Assembly (NCBI RefSeq): GCF_005844085.1
Contig: NZ_VCDI01000002.1
Coordinates: 372,001-436,000 of the forward strand
Length of the DNA: 64,000 bases
Origin: Lichenicoccus roseus
GTDB lineage: Bacteria; Pseudomonadota; Alphaproteobacteria; Acetobacterales; Acetobacteraceae
Direction of reading: 5' to 3'
This document shows, one piece after another, positions 17,265 through 25,621 of the stretch (positions are counted from its first letter, which is position 1; each line of letters begins with the position of its first letter). The translations under genes and the position numbers were made by a program. The notes under the pieces were generated by a model that was given only the letters and a program-made list of their open reading frames with translations, was not told the DNA's origin and made no database searches.

Positions 17265-18362
17265 TCAGGCTGCCCGGTAGCGCTCGAGCCAGTGCGCGTA
17301 CGGGGGTGGCAGGGTCCAGGCGGCGCGGTCGATGCCGAGTTCGAGGGCGGCGGCATATGGCCAGTGCGGGTCGGCCAGCAGCGGGCGTCCGAGCATGACG
17401 AGATCGAGCTGCTCCTCCCGGATCATGCTATCCGCCTGAAGCGGCTCGCTGATCAGCCAGGAGGTCGCTACCGGGATGTCGGCTTCGCGCCGGATGCGGG
17501 CGGCGACCGGCGCCATGAAGCCCGGGCCCCAGGGGATCTTCGCCTCCGGGGTGGAGAAGCCGACGCTGACATCGAGGAAGTCCAGACCGGTCGCCTTGGC
17601 CTGGCGGATCAACTGGATTGATTCCGACAGGGTCTGCTCGTCGCGCCCGTCGAACTCGATCACCCCGAACCGCATCGTCAGCGGGCGGTCCTCCGGCCAC
17701 ACCGCGCGCACCGCCGCCAGCGTCTCCAGCAGGAAGCGGCTGCGGTTCTCCAGGCTGCCGCCATAGGCATCGTCGCGCCGGTTGGAGTGCGTCGAGAAGA
17801 AGCTCTGGCCCAGGTAGCCATGCGCGAAATGCAGCACCAGCCACTCGAAGCCGACATCACGGGCACGGATCGTCGCCTGCACGAAATCGTCGCGCACCCG
17901 GGCGATGTCCTCCAGGCTCATGGCCGCCGGGACCTTGGGCAGGCCGCCGCCGAAGGCCACCGCGGAGGGCGCGATGGTCGGCCAGGCGCGCGGATCGCCG
18001 TCCGGAATGTGGTCGTCACCTTCCCAAGGCCGGTTGGCGCTCGCCTTGCGGCCGGCATGGCCGATCTGGATGCCGGGAATTGATCCCGCCTTGCGGATTG
18101 CTTGCACCAGCGGCCGGAATGCCTCCGCGTGGGCGTCGCTCCACAACCCGGTGCACCCCGGGGTGATGCGGCCTTCCGGCGCCACTGCGGTCGCCTCCAC
18201 CACCACCAGCCCGGCACCGCCGCGCGCCAGGCCGGCCAGATGCACCTGGTGCCAGTCGTTCGGCATGCCGTCATCGGCCATGTACTGGCACATGGGCGAG
18301 ACCGCGATACGGTTGCGCAGCGTCACGCCCTTGAGCGTGTAGGGGTCGAACAGTCCAGCCAT
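17265..18362 (-). CDS. NADH:flavin oxidoreductase, old yellow enzyme (YqjM-like)
   Basis: A 365-aa FMN-dependent ene-reductase. It starts LFDPYTLKGVTLRNRIAVSP-MCQY, the classic OYE N-terminus whose Cys in PMCQY marks the thermophilic-like/YqjM class. The substrate and FMN regions IQIGHAGRK, HFAHGYLGQSFFSTHSNRRD and DAYGGSLENRSRF are intact. These enzymes reduce activated C=C bonds of enals, enones or nitro compounds with NADPH. The N-terminal MAGLFDPY at 18362 is chosen because it matches the family; upstream frame is shadow of the divergent regulator. The divergent ArsR gene and shared palindrome suggest control by that regulator. Confidence 0.93.
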   Translation of the reverse strand: MAGLFDPYTLKGVTLRNRIAVSPMCQYMADDGMPNDWHQVHLAGLARGGAGLVVVEATAVAPEGRITPGCTGLWSDAHAEAFRPLVQAIRKAGSIPGIQIGHAGRKASANRPWEGDDHIPDGDPRAWPTIAPSAVAFGGGLPKVPAAMSLEDIARVRDDFVQATIRARDVGFEWLVLHFAHGYLGQSFFSTHSNRRDDAYGGSLENRSRFLLETLAAVRAVWPEDRPLTMRFGVIEFDGRDEQTLSESIQLIRQAKATGLDFLDVSVGFSTPEAKIPWGPGFMAPVAARIRREADIPVATSWLISEPLQADSMIREEQLDLVMLGRPLLADPHWPYAAALELGIDRAAWTLPPPYAHWLERYRAA

Positions 18363-18383
18363 GGTCTTGCTCCCGTCGGTCCT

Positions 18384-18407
18384 TTCGATAGTTCTATACT
18401 GATCGAA
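18384..18407. promoter_or_regulatory. inverted repeat in the OYE/ArsR divergent promoter
   Basis: TTCGAT at 18384-18389 and ATCGAA at 18402-18407 form an inverted repeat with a 12-base AT-rich spacer containing TATACT. The pair lies between the starts of the old yellow enzyme (18362, minus) and the ArsR-type regulator (18447, plus). ArsR-family repressors usually bind such 12-2-12-like dyads over the promoter, so this is the likely operator. Assignment is inferred from position. Confidence 0.5.
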
Positions 18408-18446
18408 CGATGGCAAGATAGGCGCCTGCGTGGTAGCGTCACGTTG

Positions 18447-18767
18447 ATGCGGGCGTTCAGCCATCCCGGACCCGAAACCTTCCTGCTTGAGCGTGTGCTC
18501 CATGCGCTGAGTGATCCCGTGCGCCTCGGCATCGTCAGGCAGCTTGCCCGCGAGGGTGAGGCGAGCTGCGGCGCGCTCGATGGCGGGCGTCCGAAATCCA
18601 GCGTCTCGCACCACTTCCGGGTGCTGCGCGAGGCGGGCCTGGTCTGGACCCGCAGCGACGGGGTGACCCACATGAACGCCTTGCGACGGGCAGAACTCGA
18701 CCGGCGGTTCCCAGGCCTGCTGGCCGCAATCGTCGACACGGAAGCGCTTTCGTCCGGACCATGTTAA
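18447..18767 (+). CDS. ArsR-family HTH transcriptional regulator
   Basis: A 106-aa winged-helix regulator. Helix 1 contains LERVLHALSDPVRLGIVRQL, and the recognition helix is in GRPKSSVSHHFRVLREAGLV, the usual ArsR/SmtB layout. The metal-binding ELCVCDL motif of true metal sensors is absent; the only nearby Cys is in GEASCGALDGG. This points to a redox or organic-ligand sensor of the type often found beside ene-reductases. A short start at 18447 is consistent with family length. It is divergent from the old yellow enzyme and is followed 60 bases on by the molybdenum oxidoreductase gene. Confidence 0.85.
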   Translation: MRAFSHPGPETFLLERVLHALSDPVRLGIVRQLAREGEASCGALDGGRPKSSVSHHFRVLREAGLVWTRSDGVTHMNALRRAELDRRFPGLLAAIVDTEALSSGPC

Positions 18768-18829
18768 GCCTGGGTCAATAAACCGGACCAGCCAGACCAG
18801 AACCTCACGCGCGACCAAGGAAGCCTGCG

Positions 18830-21145
18830 ATGTCCGACCAGCCCAGCTACAAGACCTACATGCATCCGGCCGGCGGCTGGGGTGCGCTGGGCGCCACCGC
18901 GAAGATCCTGCGCGAGCAGAGCGTCATCGCCCGCGGCACCACCACCCTGCTGGCGATGAACAAGCCGGACGGATTCAAATGTTCGAGCTGCGCCTGGCCG
19001 ACGCCGGACCGGGTCAAGACCTTCGAGTTCTGCGAGAACGGCGCCAAGGCGCTGGCGGTGGAGACCACCCGCAAGCGGGTGACCCGCGAGTTCTTCGCCA
19101 GCACCACGGTCAGCGAGATGGCGCTGCAGAGCGACTACTGGCTGGAGGAGCAGGGTCGGCTGACCGAGCCGATGCGCTACGACGCCGCAACCGACCACTA
19201 CGTGCCGTGCAGCTGGGATGCGGCATTTGCCGATATCGGCGCCGAGTTGCGGGCGCTGGACAATCCGGACCAGGCGGAATTCTACACCTCGGGGCGCACC
19301 TCCAACGAGGCCGCCTTCCTGTATTCGGTGTTCATCCGCGAGTTCGGCACCAACAACTTCCCGGACTGCTCGAACATGTGCCACGAGCCGACCAGCCGCG
19401 GGCTGCCGCACTCGATCGGCATCGGCAAGGGCACCGTGGTGATCAGCGACTTCGCCCGCGCCGAGGCGATCTTCATCATCGGCCAGAACCCGGGCACCAA
19501 CTCGCCGCGCATGATGACCGAGCTGGTTGCCGCACGGCATCGCAACGTGCCGATCGTGGCGATCAACCCGATGCCCGAGCAGGCGCTGATCAAGTTCACC
19601 GAGCCGCAGAACGCGGTGCAGATGGCGACCTTCGGCTCCACTGCGATCGCCAGCGAGTTCTGCCATGTCCGCATCGGCGGCGACATGGCGGTACTCAAGG
19701 GCATCATGAAGGTGCTGCTCGAAACGCCGGACGCGCTCGACCAGGGGTTCATCGAGCAGCATACCCAGGGCTTCGAGGCGCTGGCCGCCGATATCGAGGC
19801 AACCGGCTGGAGCGAGATCGAGGCGGTCTCTGGCCTCGGGCAGGCGCAGATACGCCGGGTGGCCGCGATCTACGCGCGCTCGAAGGCGACCATCATCTGC
19901 TTCGGCATGGGCATCACCCAGCACCAGCAGGGCAGCCGCGCGGTGCAGCAGATCGCGAACCTGCTGCTGTTGAAAGGCAACTTCGGCAAGCCGGGGGCGG
20001 GGATCTGCCCGGTGCGCGGCCATTCCAACGTGCAGGGCGACCGCACCGTCGGCATCGACGAGAAGCCGACCGCCGAATATCTCGACAACCTGAAGGCGAA
20101 ATACGGTTTCGAGCCGCCACGCGATCATGGCCATCATGTCGTGGATACCGTGCGCGCGATGATCGCCGGCACCGCGAAGGTGTTCATCGGCATGGGAGGT
20201 AACTTCATCCACGCCATCCCGGACACGCCGATCGCCTACGAGGCGATGTCGCGCCTCCGGATGACGGTCGCGGTCACCACCAAGCTCAATCGCGGCCACG
20301 TCATCCACGGGCGCAAGGCCTATATCCTGCCCTGCATCGCGCGCTCCGAATACGACGTGCAGAAGACCGGGCGGCAGTCGATCAGCATCGAGGACGCGAT
20401 GTCCAACGTGATGGCGTCGAAGGGCATCCTGGAGCCGGCGGGCCCCGACCTGCTGTCCGAGATCGACATCGTCTGCCGCATGGCGCGTGCCACCATCCCG
20501 CGCAGCGTGGTGCCCTGGGAGCAGTATGTCGCCGACTATTCGCTGATCCGCGACGCCATCGCCGAGGTCTACCCGAAGCTGTTCGCGAACTACAACGAGC
20601 GCCTGAAGCAGCCGCACGGCTTCCATCTCTACAACGGCGCGCGCGAGCGGGTCTGGCGCACGCCAAGCGGGCGCGCCAATTTTCTGGTGTTCGAGGGCGT
20701 GGCGATGAACAACCCGATCACCGAGCCTGGCATGATGCGGCTCGCCACGGTGCGCTCGCACGACCAGTTCAACACCACGATCTACAGCTACAACGACCGT
20801 TACCGTGGTGTCCGCAACGACCGCATGGTGGTGTTCATGAGCGAGGGCGACATGCGCGAGCGCGGGCTGTCGCCGATGTCGAAGGTCCGGGTCGAGACCA
20901 TCACCGGGGATGGGATCGTGCGAAGTGTCGGCAACCTGACGCTGCTGACCTATCCGCTGCCGAGCGGTTCGATCGCCGCCTATTATCCCGAACTGAATCC
21001 GTTGCTGCCGCTCGAGCATTTCGACCAACTGTCCGGAACCCCGGCGGCGAAGTCGATCCCGGTGCGCGTGGTGGCCGATACCGGTCCGGACCGGGCAGGC
21101 TTCGAGCGGACCGGCACCCAGACCGGCGCCGCCCAGGTTGCTTAG
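18830..21145 (+). CDS. FdhF/YdeP family molybdopterin oxidoreductase
   Basis: A 771-aa cytoplasmic oxidoreductase of the YdeP type, related to formate dehydrogenase H. The N-terminal cluster region reads KCSSCAWPTPD instead of a full CxxCxxxC ferredoxin-type motif, as in other YdeP proteins. Molybdopterin-binding segments include FYTSGRTSNEAAFLYSVFIR, NMCHEPTSRGLPHSIGIGKG and FIIGQNPGTNSPRM, with PGAGICPVRGHSNVQGDRTV further on. The C-terminal cofactor domain has RANFLVFEG and a YNDRYRGVRNDRMVVF segment. In E. coli YdeP is linked to acid resistance; the substrate is not established. No dedicated accessory or fdhD gene lies next to it in the window. Confidence 0.9.
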   Translation: MSDQPSYKTYMHPAGGWGALGATAKILREQSVIARGTTTLLAMNKPDGFKCSSCAWPTPDRVKTFEFCENGAKALAVETTRKRVTREFFASTTVSEMALQSDYWLEEQGRLTEPMRYDAATDHYVPCSWDAAFADIGAELRALDNPDQAEFYTSGRTSNEAAFLYSVFIREFGTNNFPDCSNMCHEPTSRGLPHSIGIGKGTVVISDFARAEAIFIIGQNPGTNSPRMMTELVAARHRNVPIVAINPMPEQALIKFTEPQNAVQMATFGSTAIASEFCHVRIGGDMAVLKGIMKVLLETPDALDQGFIEQHTQGFEALAADIEATGWSEIEAVSGLGQAQIRRVAAIYARSKATIICFGMGITQHQQGSRAVQQIANLLLLKGNFGKPGAGICPVRGHSNVQGDRTVGIDEKPTAEYLDNLKAKYGFEPPRDHGHHVVDTVRAMIAGTAKVFIGMGGNFIHAIPDTPIAYEAMSRLRMTVAVTTKLNRGHVIHGRKAYILPCIARSEYDVQKTGRQSISIEDAMSNVMASKGILEPAGPDLLSEIDIVCRMARATIPRSVVPWEQYVADYSLIRDAIAEVYPKLFANYNERLKQPHGFHLYNGARERVWRTPSGRANFLVFEGVAMNNPITEPGMMRLATVRSHDQFNTTIYSYNDRYRGVRNDRMVVFMSEGDMRERGLSPMSKVRVETITGDGIVRSVGNLTLLTYPLPSGSIAAYYPELNPLLPLEHFDQLSGTPAAKSIPVRVVADTGPDRAGFERTGTQTGAAQVA

Positions 21146-21678
21146 CAACGTGAGAGAAGGCGGGATCCACGTTATCGTTGCTAGGTCGCCATCAGGTTGA
21201 AGACTGCTCCGCCCTCCTGTGACGCACAAGTTGGCGGACAGATCAGCAATGCCCTTGGGCGCTGATCTCGCACCTTCAGCTTGTCTCGTCAGGAAAGGCA
21301 CGAGACTGGATGCGAGCCGGCGGTGTCGTTGGCGTACAAGCGGGCGCAACGGCCATCGCCTTGCTGGACGCCTGCGTCGGTAGAAGCGGACATCCCGGTC
21401 GACGGACACTACTTCCGCAACGATGTCCGATCGTCGAGGTTCGCGTCTCGGTTCGACGCGTCCAGTCGGTTCCACTCGGCGAACCGGCCCATCCTTGTAA
21501 GGCTGTCGGCTACCGGGGAGGGCCTGGAGTCGGGTTCCTCTGCGACAGGGTCCTGCCTGGGCAGATGCAGCACGACGGTTAGATCGCTCAACAACGCATT
21601 GGCTGCCTTAAAGGTCCACTCACCAAAGCCATGTAGAACATAAAGGGTACAAAACAAGAACATGACTGGAACAGACAG
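21146..21678. other. 533-base gap without a supportable gene
   Basis: Open frames here are short, overlap each other on both strands and match nothing I recognise. Directly after the oxidoreductase stop there is a small hairpin (GTTGC-TTA-GCAAC, 21137-21149) and a longer dyad TAGCAACG (21143-21150) with CGTTGCTA (21176-21183), which may end the upstream transcript. Base composition falls towards 21600-21678, consistent with a promoter for the lipoprotein gene that follows. The middle, 21250-21560, could be decayed coding DNA but no parent gene is visible. Confidence 0.4.
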
Positions 21679-22206
21679 ATGCTCAAGCTTCATTCAGCGA
21701 CCATCGTATCCACGTTCCTACTCGTATCGACACTAACGGCCTGCCAGGCTCCCGGAGAAGATGCGAGAGCGGACGTCTATACATCCGACCAGGTCAACTC
21801 GCGGCAGGCCGCCAAGGTTGTGACGGTGCTCGCCGTCATGCCGGCTCGTGTCAAGGTGGACAACTCCGCAAACCGACAGACTGCGCAGCTTGCGGTCGGG
21901 CTTCTCGGAGCCGTGGGCGGCGCATTTCTTGGCGGTGGACTTGCGCAACACGATGTTCTTGCAGTCGGAGCGCTCGGCGCCGTCGGCGGCGGTGCGCTCG
22001 GGGTGGCCGATGGTTCCATCGTTCCTGACAGTGTGCTGGTGGCCGGCGTCTCCATCACGTACGTCGAGGACGGGCAGACCTTCAACTCGGCGCAGGTTGG
22101 TAAGATCTGCGAGTATGTTCCAGGCCGGGCGATTATGATCGAGACTTCGCCTACGGTGACACGCATCCAGCCGAATGCGAGCTGCCCCGTCATCACCAAG
22201 ACCTAG
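21679..22206 (+). CDS. glycine-zipper outer-membrane lipoprotein
   Basis: A 175-aa lipoprotein. The signal peptide ends in the lipobox STLTAC (Cys at about residue 22). After a short linker comes VLAVMPARVKVDNS, then a glycine-zipper double hairpin (AVGLLGAVGGAFLGGGLAQH and AVGALGAVGGGALGVADGSI), then a small beta domain with two cysteines (KICEYVPG, ASCPVITKT) that could form a disulfide. This is the plan of SlyB/17-kDa-antigen-like and YfgH-like outer-membrane proteins. It lies 11 bases ahead of the coiled-coil protein gene and is probably co-transcribed with it. Confidence 0.8.
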   Translation: MLKLHSATIVSTFLLVSTLTACQAPGEDARADVYTSDQVNSRQAAKVVTVLAVMPARVKVDNSANRQTAQLAVGLLGAVGGAFLGGGLAQHDVLAVGALGAVGGGALGVADGSIVPDSVLVAGVSITYVEDGQTFNSAQVGKICEYVPGRAIMIETSPTVTRIQPNASCPVITKT

Positions 22207-22217
22207 GCAGTGCGACG

Positions 22218-22769
22218 ATGATCTTCAGACCCTGGTGTCTAGGACTGGTCCTTCTCGCGCCGCTGCCTGCGTTGGCGCAGGTGCCATCAAGCGAGATCGA
22301 TGCGGTCTTCTCCGCGCAGCAACAACAGGAGGAGCAGTATCGGTCCGCGCAGGCGGACCAGCGGGAGCGAGAACAGCGTGATCGCCAGGTCCAGGCCAGG
22401 CACTCGCAGGCGCAGGCCGATGCCCGGCTTGCGCGCGAGAACGAGCGCGTGGCATCGGCCAGGGCAAGCCAGCAGCGGGACCAGTCCTACCAGGACCAGT
22501 TGAGGGCGCTGGCAATCCAGCGCCAGGTGCTTGATCTGCAGGCGGTGAAGACCCGCGTGGCACGGGAGAACGACTATATCGACCGAGACCTGGCCAAGAA
22601 GGGGGCCGAGACGGATGTGACGGAAAGCGAGGCAATCGCCACACGGAACCTCTCGATGGGTGCGAGAACACTGCTGGAAAGGACTGGCGAGGCAGAGGTT
22701 GATGCCGCAGCCCTGGGGAAGACCAGGGACACCGCGATCGATGGGGTCGGGTCTGCACACGCGAGGTAG
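22218..22769 (+). CDS. periplasmic coiled-coil protein (DUF5384-like)
   Basis: A 183-aa secreted protein: signal peptide MIFRPWCLGLVLLAPLPALA, then residues 35-115 form a highly charged Gln/Arg/Glu/Ala coiled coil (QQQQEEQYRSAQADQRERE and repeats). The C-terminal part has the conserved-looking NDYIDRDLAKKGAETDVTES followed by ATRNLSMGARTLLERTG. I relate this from memory to DUF5384/YfgI-like periplasmic proteins, which in enterobacteria also sit next to a glycine-zipper lipoprotein gene; this is a moderate-confidence match. It probably scaffolds or spaces an envelope component, but no function is known. Confidence 0.65.
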   Translation: MIFRPWCLGLVLLAPLPALAQVPSSEIDAVFSAQQQQEEQYRSAQADQREREQRDRQVQARHSQAQADARLARENERVASARASQQRDQSYQDQLRALAIQRQVLDLQAVKTRVARENDYIDRDLAKKGAETDVTESEAIATRNLSMGARTLLERTGEAEVDAAALGKTRDTAIDGVGSAHAR

Positions 22770-22792
22770 GGCGCCTAAGCGTTTCGCAATCC

Positions 22793-22836
22793 ATCTCGCG
22801 CATGCCTGGCAATGCCTGTGCCAGGTTCTGCGAGAT
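22793..22836 (+). terminator. nested stem-loop after the coiled-coil gene
   Basis: An outer stem ATCTCGC (22793-22799) / GCGAGAT (22830-22836) encloses an inner perfect stem CCTGGCA (22805-22811) / TGCCAGG (22819-22825). It lies about 25 bases downstream of the stop at 22769. There is no clear T-run, so it is either a weak terminator or a 3'-end stabiliser. Confidence 0.45.
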
Positions 22837-22882
22837 AGCCGATCCCCGAAGAACGCTCTCGCTGCGCACCTTGCGGTGATTT

Positions 22883-22924
22883 CGCATCAGCGTCACGTGC
22901 CAGCTGACGCAGGACGCTGATGCG
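22883..22924 (-). terminator. 12-bp perfect inverted repeat between convergent genes
   Basis: CGCATCAGCGTC (22883-22894) and GACGCTGATGCG (22913-22924) form a perfect 12-bp stem with an 18-base loop. It lies about 60 bases past the stop of the minus-strand dehydrogenase and also downstream of the plus-strand coiled-coil gene, so it may act as a bidirectional terminator. No T-run is present on either side. Confidence 0.45.
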
Positions 22925-22984
22925 GATCCTACTGCTTTCACAGCCGCCCGGACATGATCCGGCAGTCGGGAATGCCTGGTTCGT

Positions 22985-23758
22985 TCACCAGCTGGTATAG
23001 CCGCCGTCGGCCAGCACGATGCTGCCGGTCAGCAGGCTGGACGCATCGGACGCCAGGAACAGCACGGTGGAGGCGATCTCGTCCGGCTCGCCGAGGCGGC
23101 CCATCGGGGTCATGTCCAGCCAGGTCTGGAACATTTCCTTGTTCTCCTTGCCGAACAGGGTCAGCGGGGTGGCGATGTAGGTCGGCGCCACCGCATTGAC
23201 CCGCACGCCGCGCGCGGCCCACTCGGCGGCCAGCGACTTGGTCAGGTGATGCACCGCCGCCTTGGAGGCGTTGTAGAAGCTCTGCGGCTGCGGCTTGTTG
23301 ACGATCTCGCCCGACATCGAGCCCATGTTGACGATCGCGCCGCGCCCCTCGGCCAGCATCAGGCGGCCGAACTCGCGGCAGCACCAGAACACGCCATCGA
23401 GATTGACGTCCATGTGCAGGCGCCAGTGCGCGTCCGAGGTATCCTCGGCGCGGACGTCGCTCTTGGCGATGCCGGCGTTGTTGACCAGGATGTGCGGGGT
23501 GCCGTGTGCCGCCTTCACCCGCTCGGCGAGTGCCGCGACCTGCTCGGATTTCGTCACGTCGACCGTCTCGCCGAACGCCTTGATGCCGAGCGCCTGCAGG
23601 GATTGCGCCGCCTGCTCCGACCGAGCGGGATCGATCTCGCCGAGGATCACGGTGGCGCCGGCCTCGCCGAGCGCCTGGGCGCAGGCGTAGCCGATCCCCT
23701 GGCCGCCGCCGGTGATGACCGCGATGCGGCCGTCTAGCTTGTACTTTTCCAGATACAT
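22985..23758 (-). CDS. SDR family oxidoreductase, likely polyol/sugar dehydrogenase
   Basis: A 257-aa classical short-chain dehydrogenase. The cofactor motif is TGGGQGIG, followed by NNAGIAKSD; the catalytic Ser is in [16 protein letters not shown] and the YxxxK is YNASKAAV. The acidic residue in LGEID at the end of the second strand favours NAD over NADP. The overall pattern with [20 protein letters not shown] resembles arabinitol, threitol or galactitol dehydrogenases. The start at 23758 follows GGAGG in the reverse strand. Divergence from an FGGY pentulose kinase suggests a polyol-to-ketose-to-ketose-phosphate pathway such as ribitol or D-arabinitol use; the substrate is inferred. Confidence 0.85.
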   Translation of the reverse strand: MYLEKYKLDGRIAVITGGGQGIGYACAQALGEAGATVILGEIDPARSEQAAQSLQALGIKAFGETVDVTKSEQVAALAERVKAAHGTPHILVNNAGIAKSDVRAEDTSDAHWRLHMDVNLDGVFWCCREFGRLMLAEGRGAIVNMGSMSGEIVNKPQPQSFYNASKAAVHHLTKSLAAEWAARGVRVNAVAPTYIATPLTLFGKENKEMFQTWLDMTPMGRLGEPDEIASTVLFLASDASSLLTGSIVLADGGYTSW

Positions 23759-23879
23759 GATGTTCCTCCGTTTGGCCGGCACGATGCGTAGCGCCTCGTC
23801 GGGGCGTCAAGTCCACCGGGTCGGCACGTTGCCCTCGGCGCGGTCCGGCGTCATCTTCGCACCCCTCAGGGAGGACAGG

Positions 23880-25511
23880 ATGAGCGCAGCGAAAGGCGAA
23901 CTCGCCTTCATCGGCGTCGACGTGGGCAGCACCAGCGCCAGGGCAGGGGTATTCACGGCCCGCGGCAAGGCTCTCGGCCAGCATGTCGAGCCGATCCGCA
24001 CCTGGCGGCCGCGCCCTGACCATGTCGAGCAGTCGGGCGACGATATCTGGCGCGCGGTCTGCGCCTGCGTCCGGCAGGCGGTGGCGGCCAGCGGGGAAGG
24101 GGTGAGGATCGGCGGCATCGGCTTCGACGCGACCTGCTCGCTGGTGGCGGTGGATGCCTCGGGCGGACCGGTCGCGGTGAATGCGGACGGCGAGGATGCG
24201 CGCAACGTCATCGTCTGGATGGATCACCGGGCGGAGGCGCAGGCTGACCGCATCAACCAGGGCGGCCATGACGTGCTGCGCTATGTCGGCGGCCGGGTGT
24301 CGCTCGAGATGCAGACCCCGAAGCTGCTCTGGCTGGCCGAGACGCTGCCGGACGCGTTCCGCCGGACTGCCCTGTTCTTCGACCTGCCGGACTACCTGAC
24401 CTGGCGCGCATCCGGTTCCGAGGCGCGCTCGCTTTGCTCGACGGTCTGCAAATGGACCTATCTGGGCCACGAGCAGCGCTGGGACGATGATTTCTTCCGG
24501 GCGATCGGCCTCGGCATGCTGGCCGACGAAGGGTTCGCGCGGATCGGCCGCGACGTGCTGCCCATCGGCACCCGTCAGGGCGACGGGCTAGGCCATGAGG
24601 CCGCCGAGGCGCTCGGACTGCCGGCCGGCACCCCGATCGGCACCTCTGCGATCGATGCCCATGCCGGCGGGATCGGCACCATCGGCGTGACACTTCCGGA
24701 TGGTCCCGGCTTCGACCAGCGCCTTGCGCTCGTCGGCGGCACCTCGAGCTGCCACATGACGGTGTCCGACGCGCCACGCTTCGTCCCGGGCATCTGGGGG
24801 CCGTACTTCTCCGCCATGGTGCCGGGGATGTGGCTCAACGAGGCCGGACAGTCCGCGGTCGGCAGCCTGGTCGACCATGTGGTGCAGACCCATGCCGCCT
24901 ATGCCGGGCTGAAGCCGGAGCAGGGCAGCATCTACCCGGTGCTGAACGAGCGGCTGGCGGCGATGGCGCAGGCCGAGGGCGTCGCGCATCCGGCCATGCT
25001 CGCGGCCGGGCTGCATGTCGATCCGGACTTCCACGGCAACCGCTCGCCACGCGCGGATAGCAGCCTGCGCGGCATGGTCTCCGGCCTGAGCCTGTCGGCC
25101 GGTCCGGACGACCTGGCCCGCCTCTATCTGGCGACCCTGCAGGCGCTGGCGTATGGCACCCGGCACATCGTCGAGACGCTGAACGCGACCGGCTACCGCA
25201 TAGACACCATCCTGGCCTCCGGTGGTCACAACAAGAACCCGACTTTCCTGCGCGAGCACGCCGATGCCACCGGCTGCCGCATCGTGCTGCCGGAGGAGCC
25301 GGAGGCGGTGCTGCTGGGCGCCGCGGTGCTCGGCGCGGTGGCCGGCGGCGCCTATGCCTCCGTGCAGGATGGCATGGCGGCGATGACCCGCGCCGGCCGC
25401 ATCATCGAGCCGGATCCGGCGGTGCGGGATTTCCACGACCGCAAGTACCGGGTGTTCCTGCGCATGACCGAGGACCAGCTGGCCTATCGCGCCCTCATGT
25501 CTTCAGCCTGA
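23880..25511 (+). CDS. FGGY-family pentulose kinase (ribulokinase-like)
   Basis: A 543-aa carbohydrate kinase. The N-terminal domain has [20 protein letters not shown] (phosphate 1) and [20 protein letters not shown], a segment typical of the FGGY/D-ribulose kinase subgroup. The C-terminal domain has [40 protein letters not shown] and the FGGY-type end [23 protein letters not shown] 23880 follows GGGAGGACAG. The enzyme would phosphorylate D-ribulose, L-ribulose or another pentulose made by the divergent dehydrogenase. The 121-base shared gap holds both promoters; no regulator gene adjoins it. Confidence 0.9.
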   Translation: MSAAKGELAFIGVDVGSTSARAGVFTARGKALGQHVEPIRTWRPRPDHVEQSGDDIWRAVCACVRQAVAASGEGVRIGGIGFDATCSLVAVDASGGPVAVNADGEDARNVIVWMDHRAEAQADRINQGGHDVLRYVGGRVSLEMQTPKLLWLAETLPDAFRRTALFFDLPDYLTWRASGSEARSLCSTVCKWTYLGHEQRWDDDFFRAIGLGMLADEGFARIGRDVLPIGTRQGDGLGHEAAEALGLPAGTPIGTSAIDAHAGGIGTIGVTLPDGPGFDQRLALVGGTSSCHMTVSDAPRFVPGIWGPYFSAMVPGMWLNEAGQSAVGSLVDHVVQTHAAYAGLKPEQGSIYPVLNERLAAMAQAEGVAHPAMLAAGLHVDPDFHGNRSPRADSSLRGMVSGLSLSAGPDDLARLYLATLQALAYGTRHIVETLNATGYRIDTILASGGHNKNPTFLREHADATGCRIVLPEEPEAVLLGAAVLGAVAGGAYASVQDGMAAMTRAGRIIEPDPAVRDFHDRKYRVFLRMTEDQLAYRALMSSA

Positions 25512-25549
25512 CCGGCGCGGTTGCCGGCCCCGCCGGTTCATGTCTAAAA

Positions 25550-25570
25550 CTGACCGAACGGGTCGGTCAG
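25550..25570. promoter_or_regulatory. TetR-type palindromic operator upstream of the efflux genes
   Basis: CTGACCGA (25550-25557) and TCGGTCAG (25563-25570) form a perfect 8-bp palindrome with a 5-base centre, about 50 bases ahead of the emrA-like start. The form TGACCGA-N-TCGGTCA is typical of TetR-family efflux repressors. No TetR gene is visible near the operon, so the repressor must be encoded elsewhere. The site lies where a promoter would be expected. Confidence 0.65.
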
Positions 25571-25621
25571 CGCCCGATCGGATCGGGTGCTGCATCCCCT
25601 TGGGCGAACTTTGAGGCATGA

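Noticed and set aside
18764-21475. 903-codon minus-strand frame opposite the FdhF/YdeP-like gene
   Set aside because: Composition resembles a shadow translation and no domain is visible, whereas the plus strand encodes a full molybdoenzyme.
21281-21693. Overlapping short frames on both strands in the 21.2-21.7 kb gap
   Set aside because: None has a convincing ribosome site together with a recognisable domain; they contradict each other.
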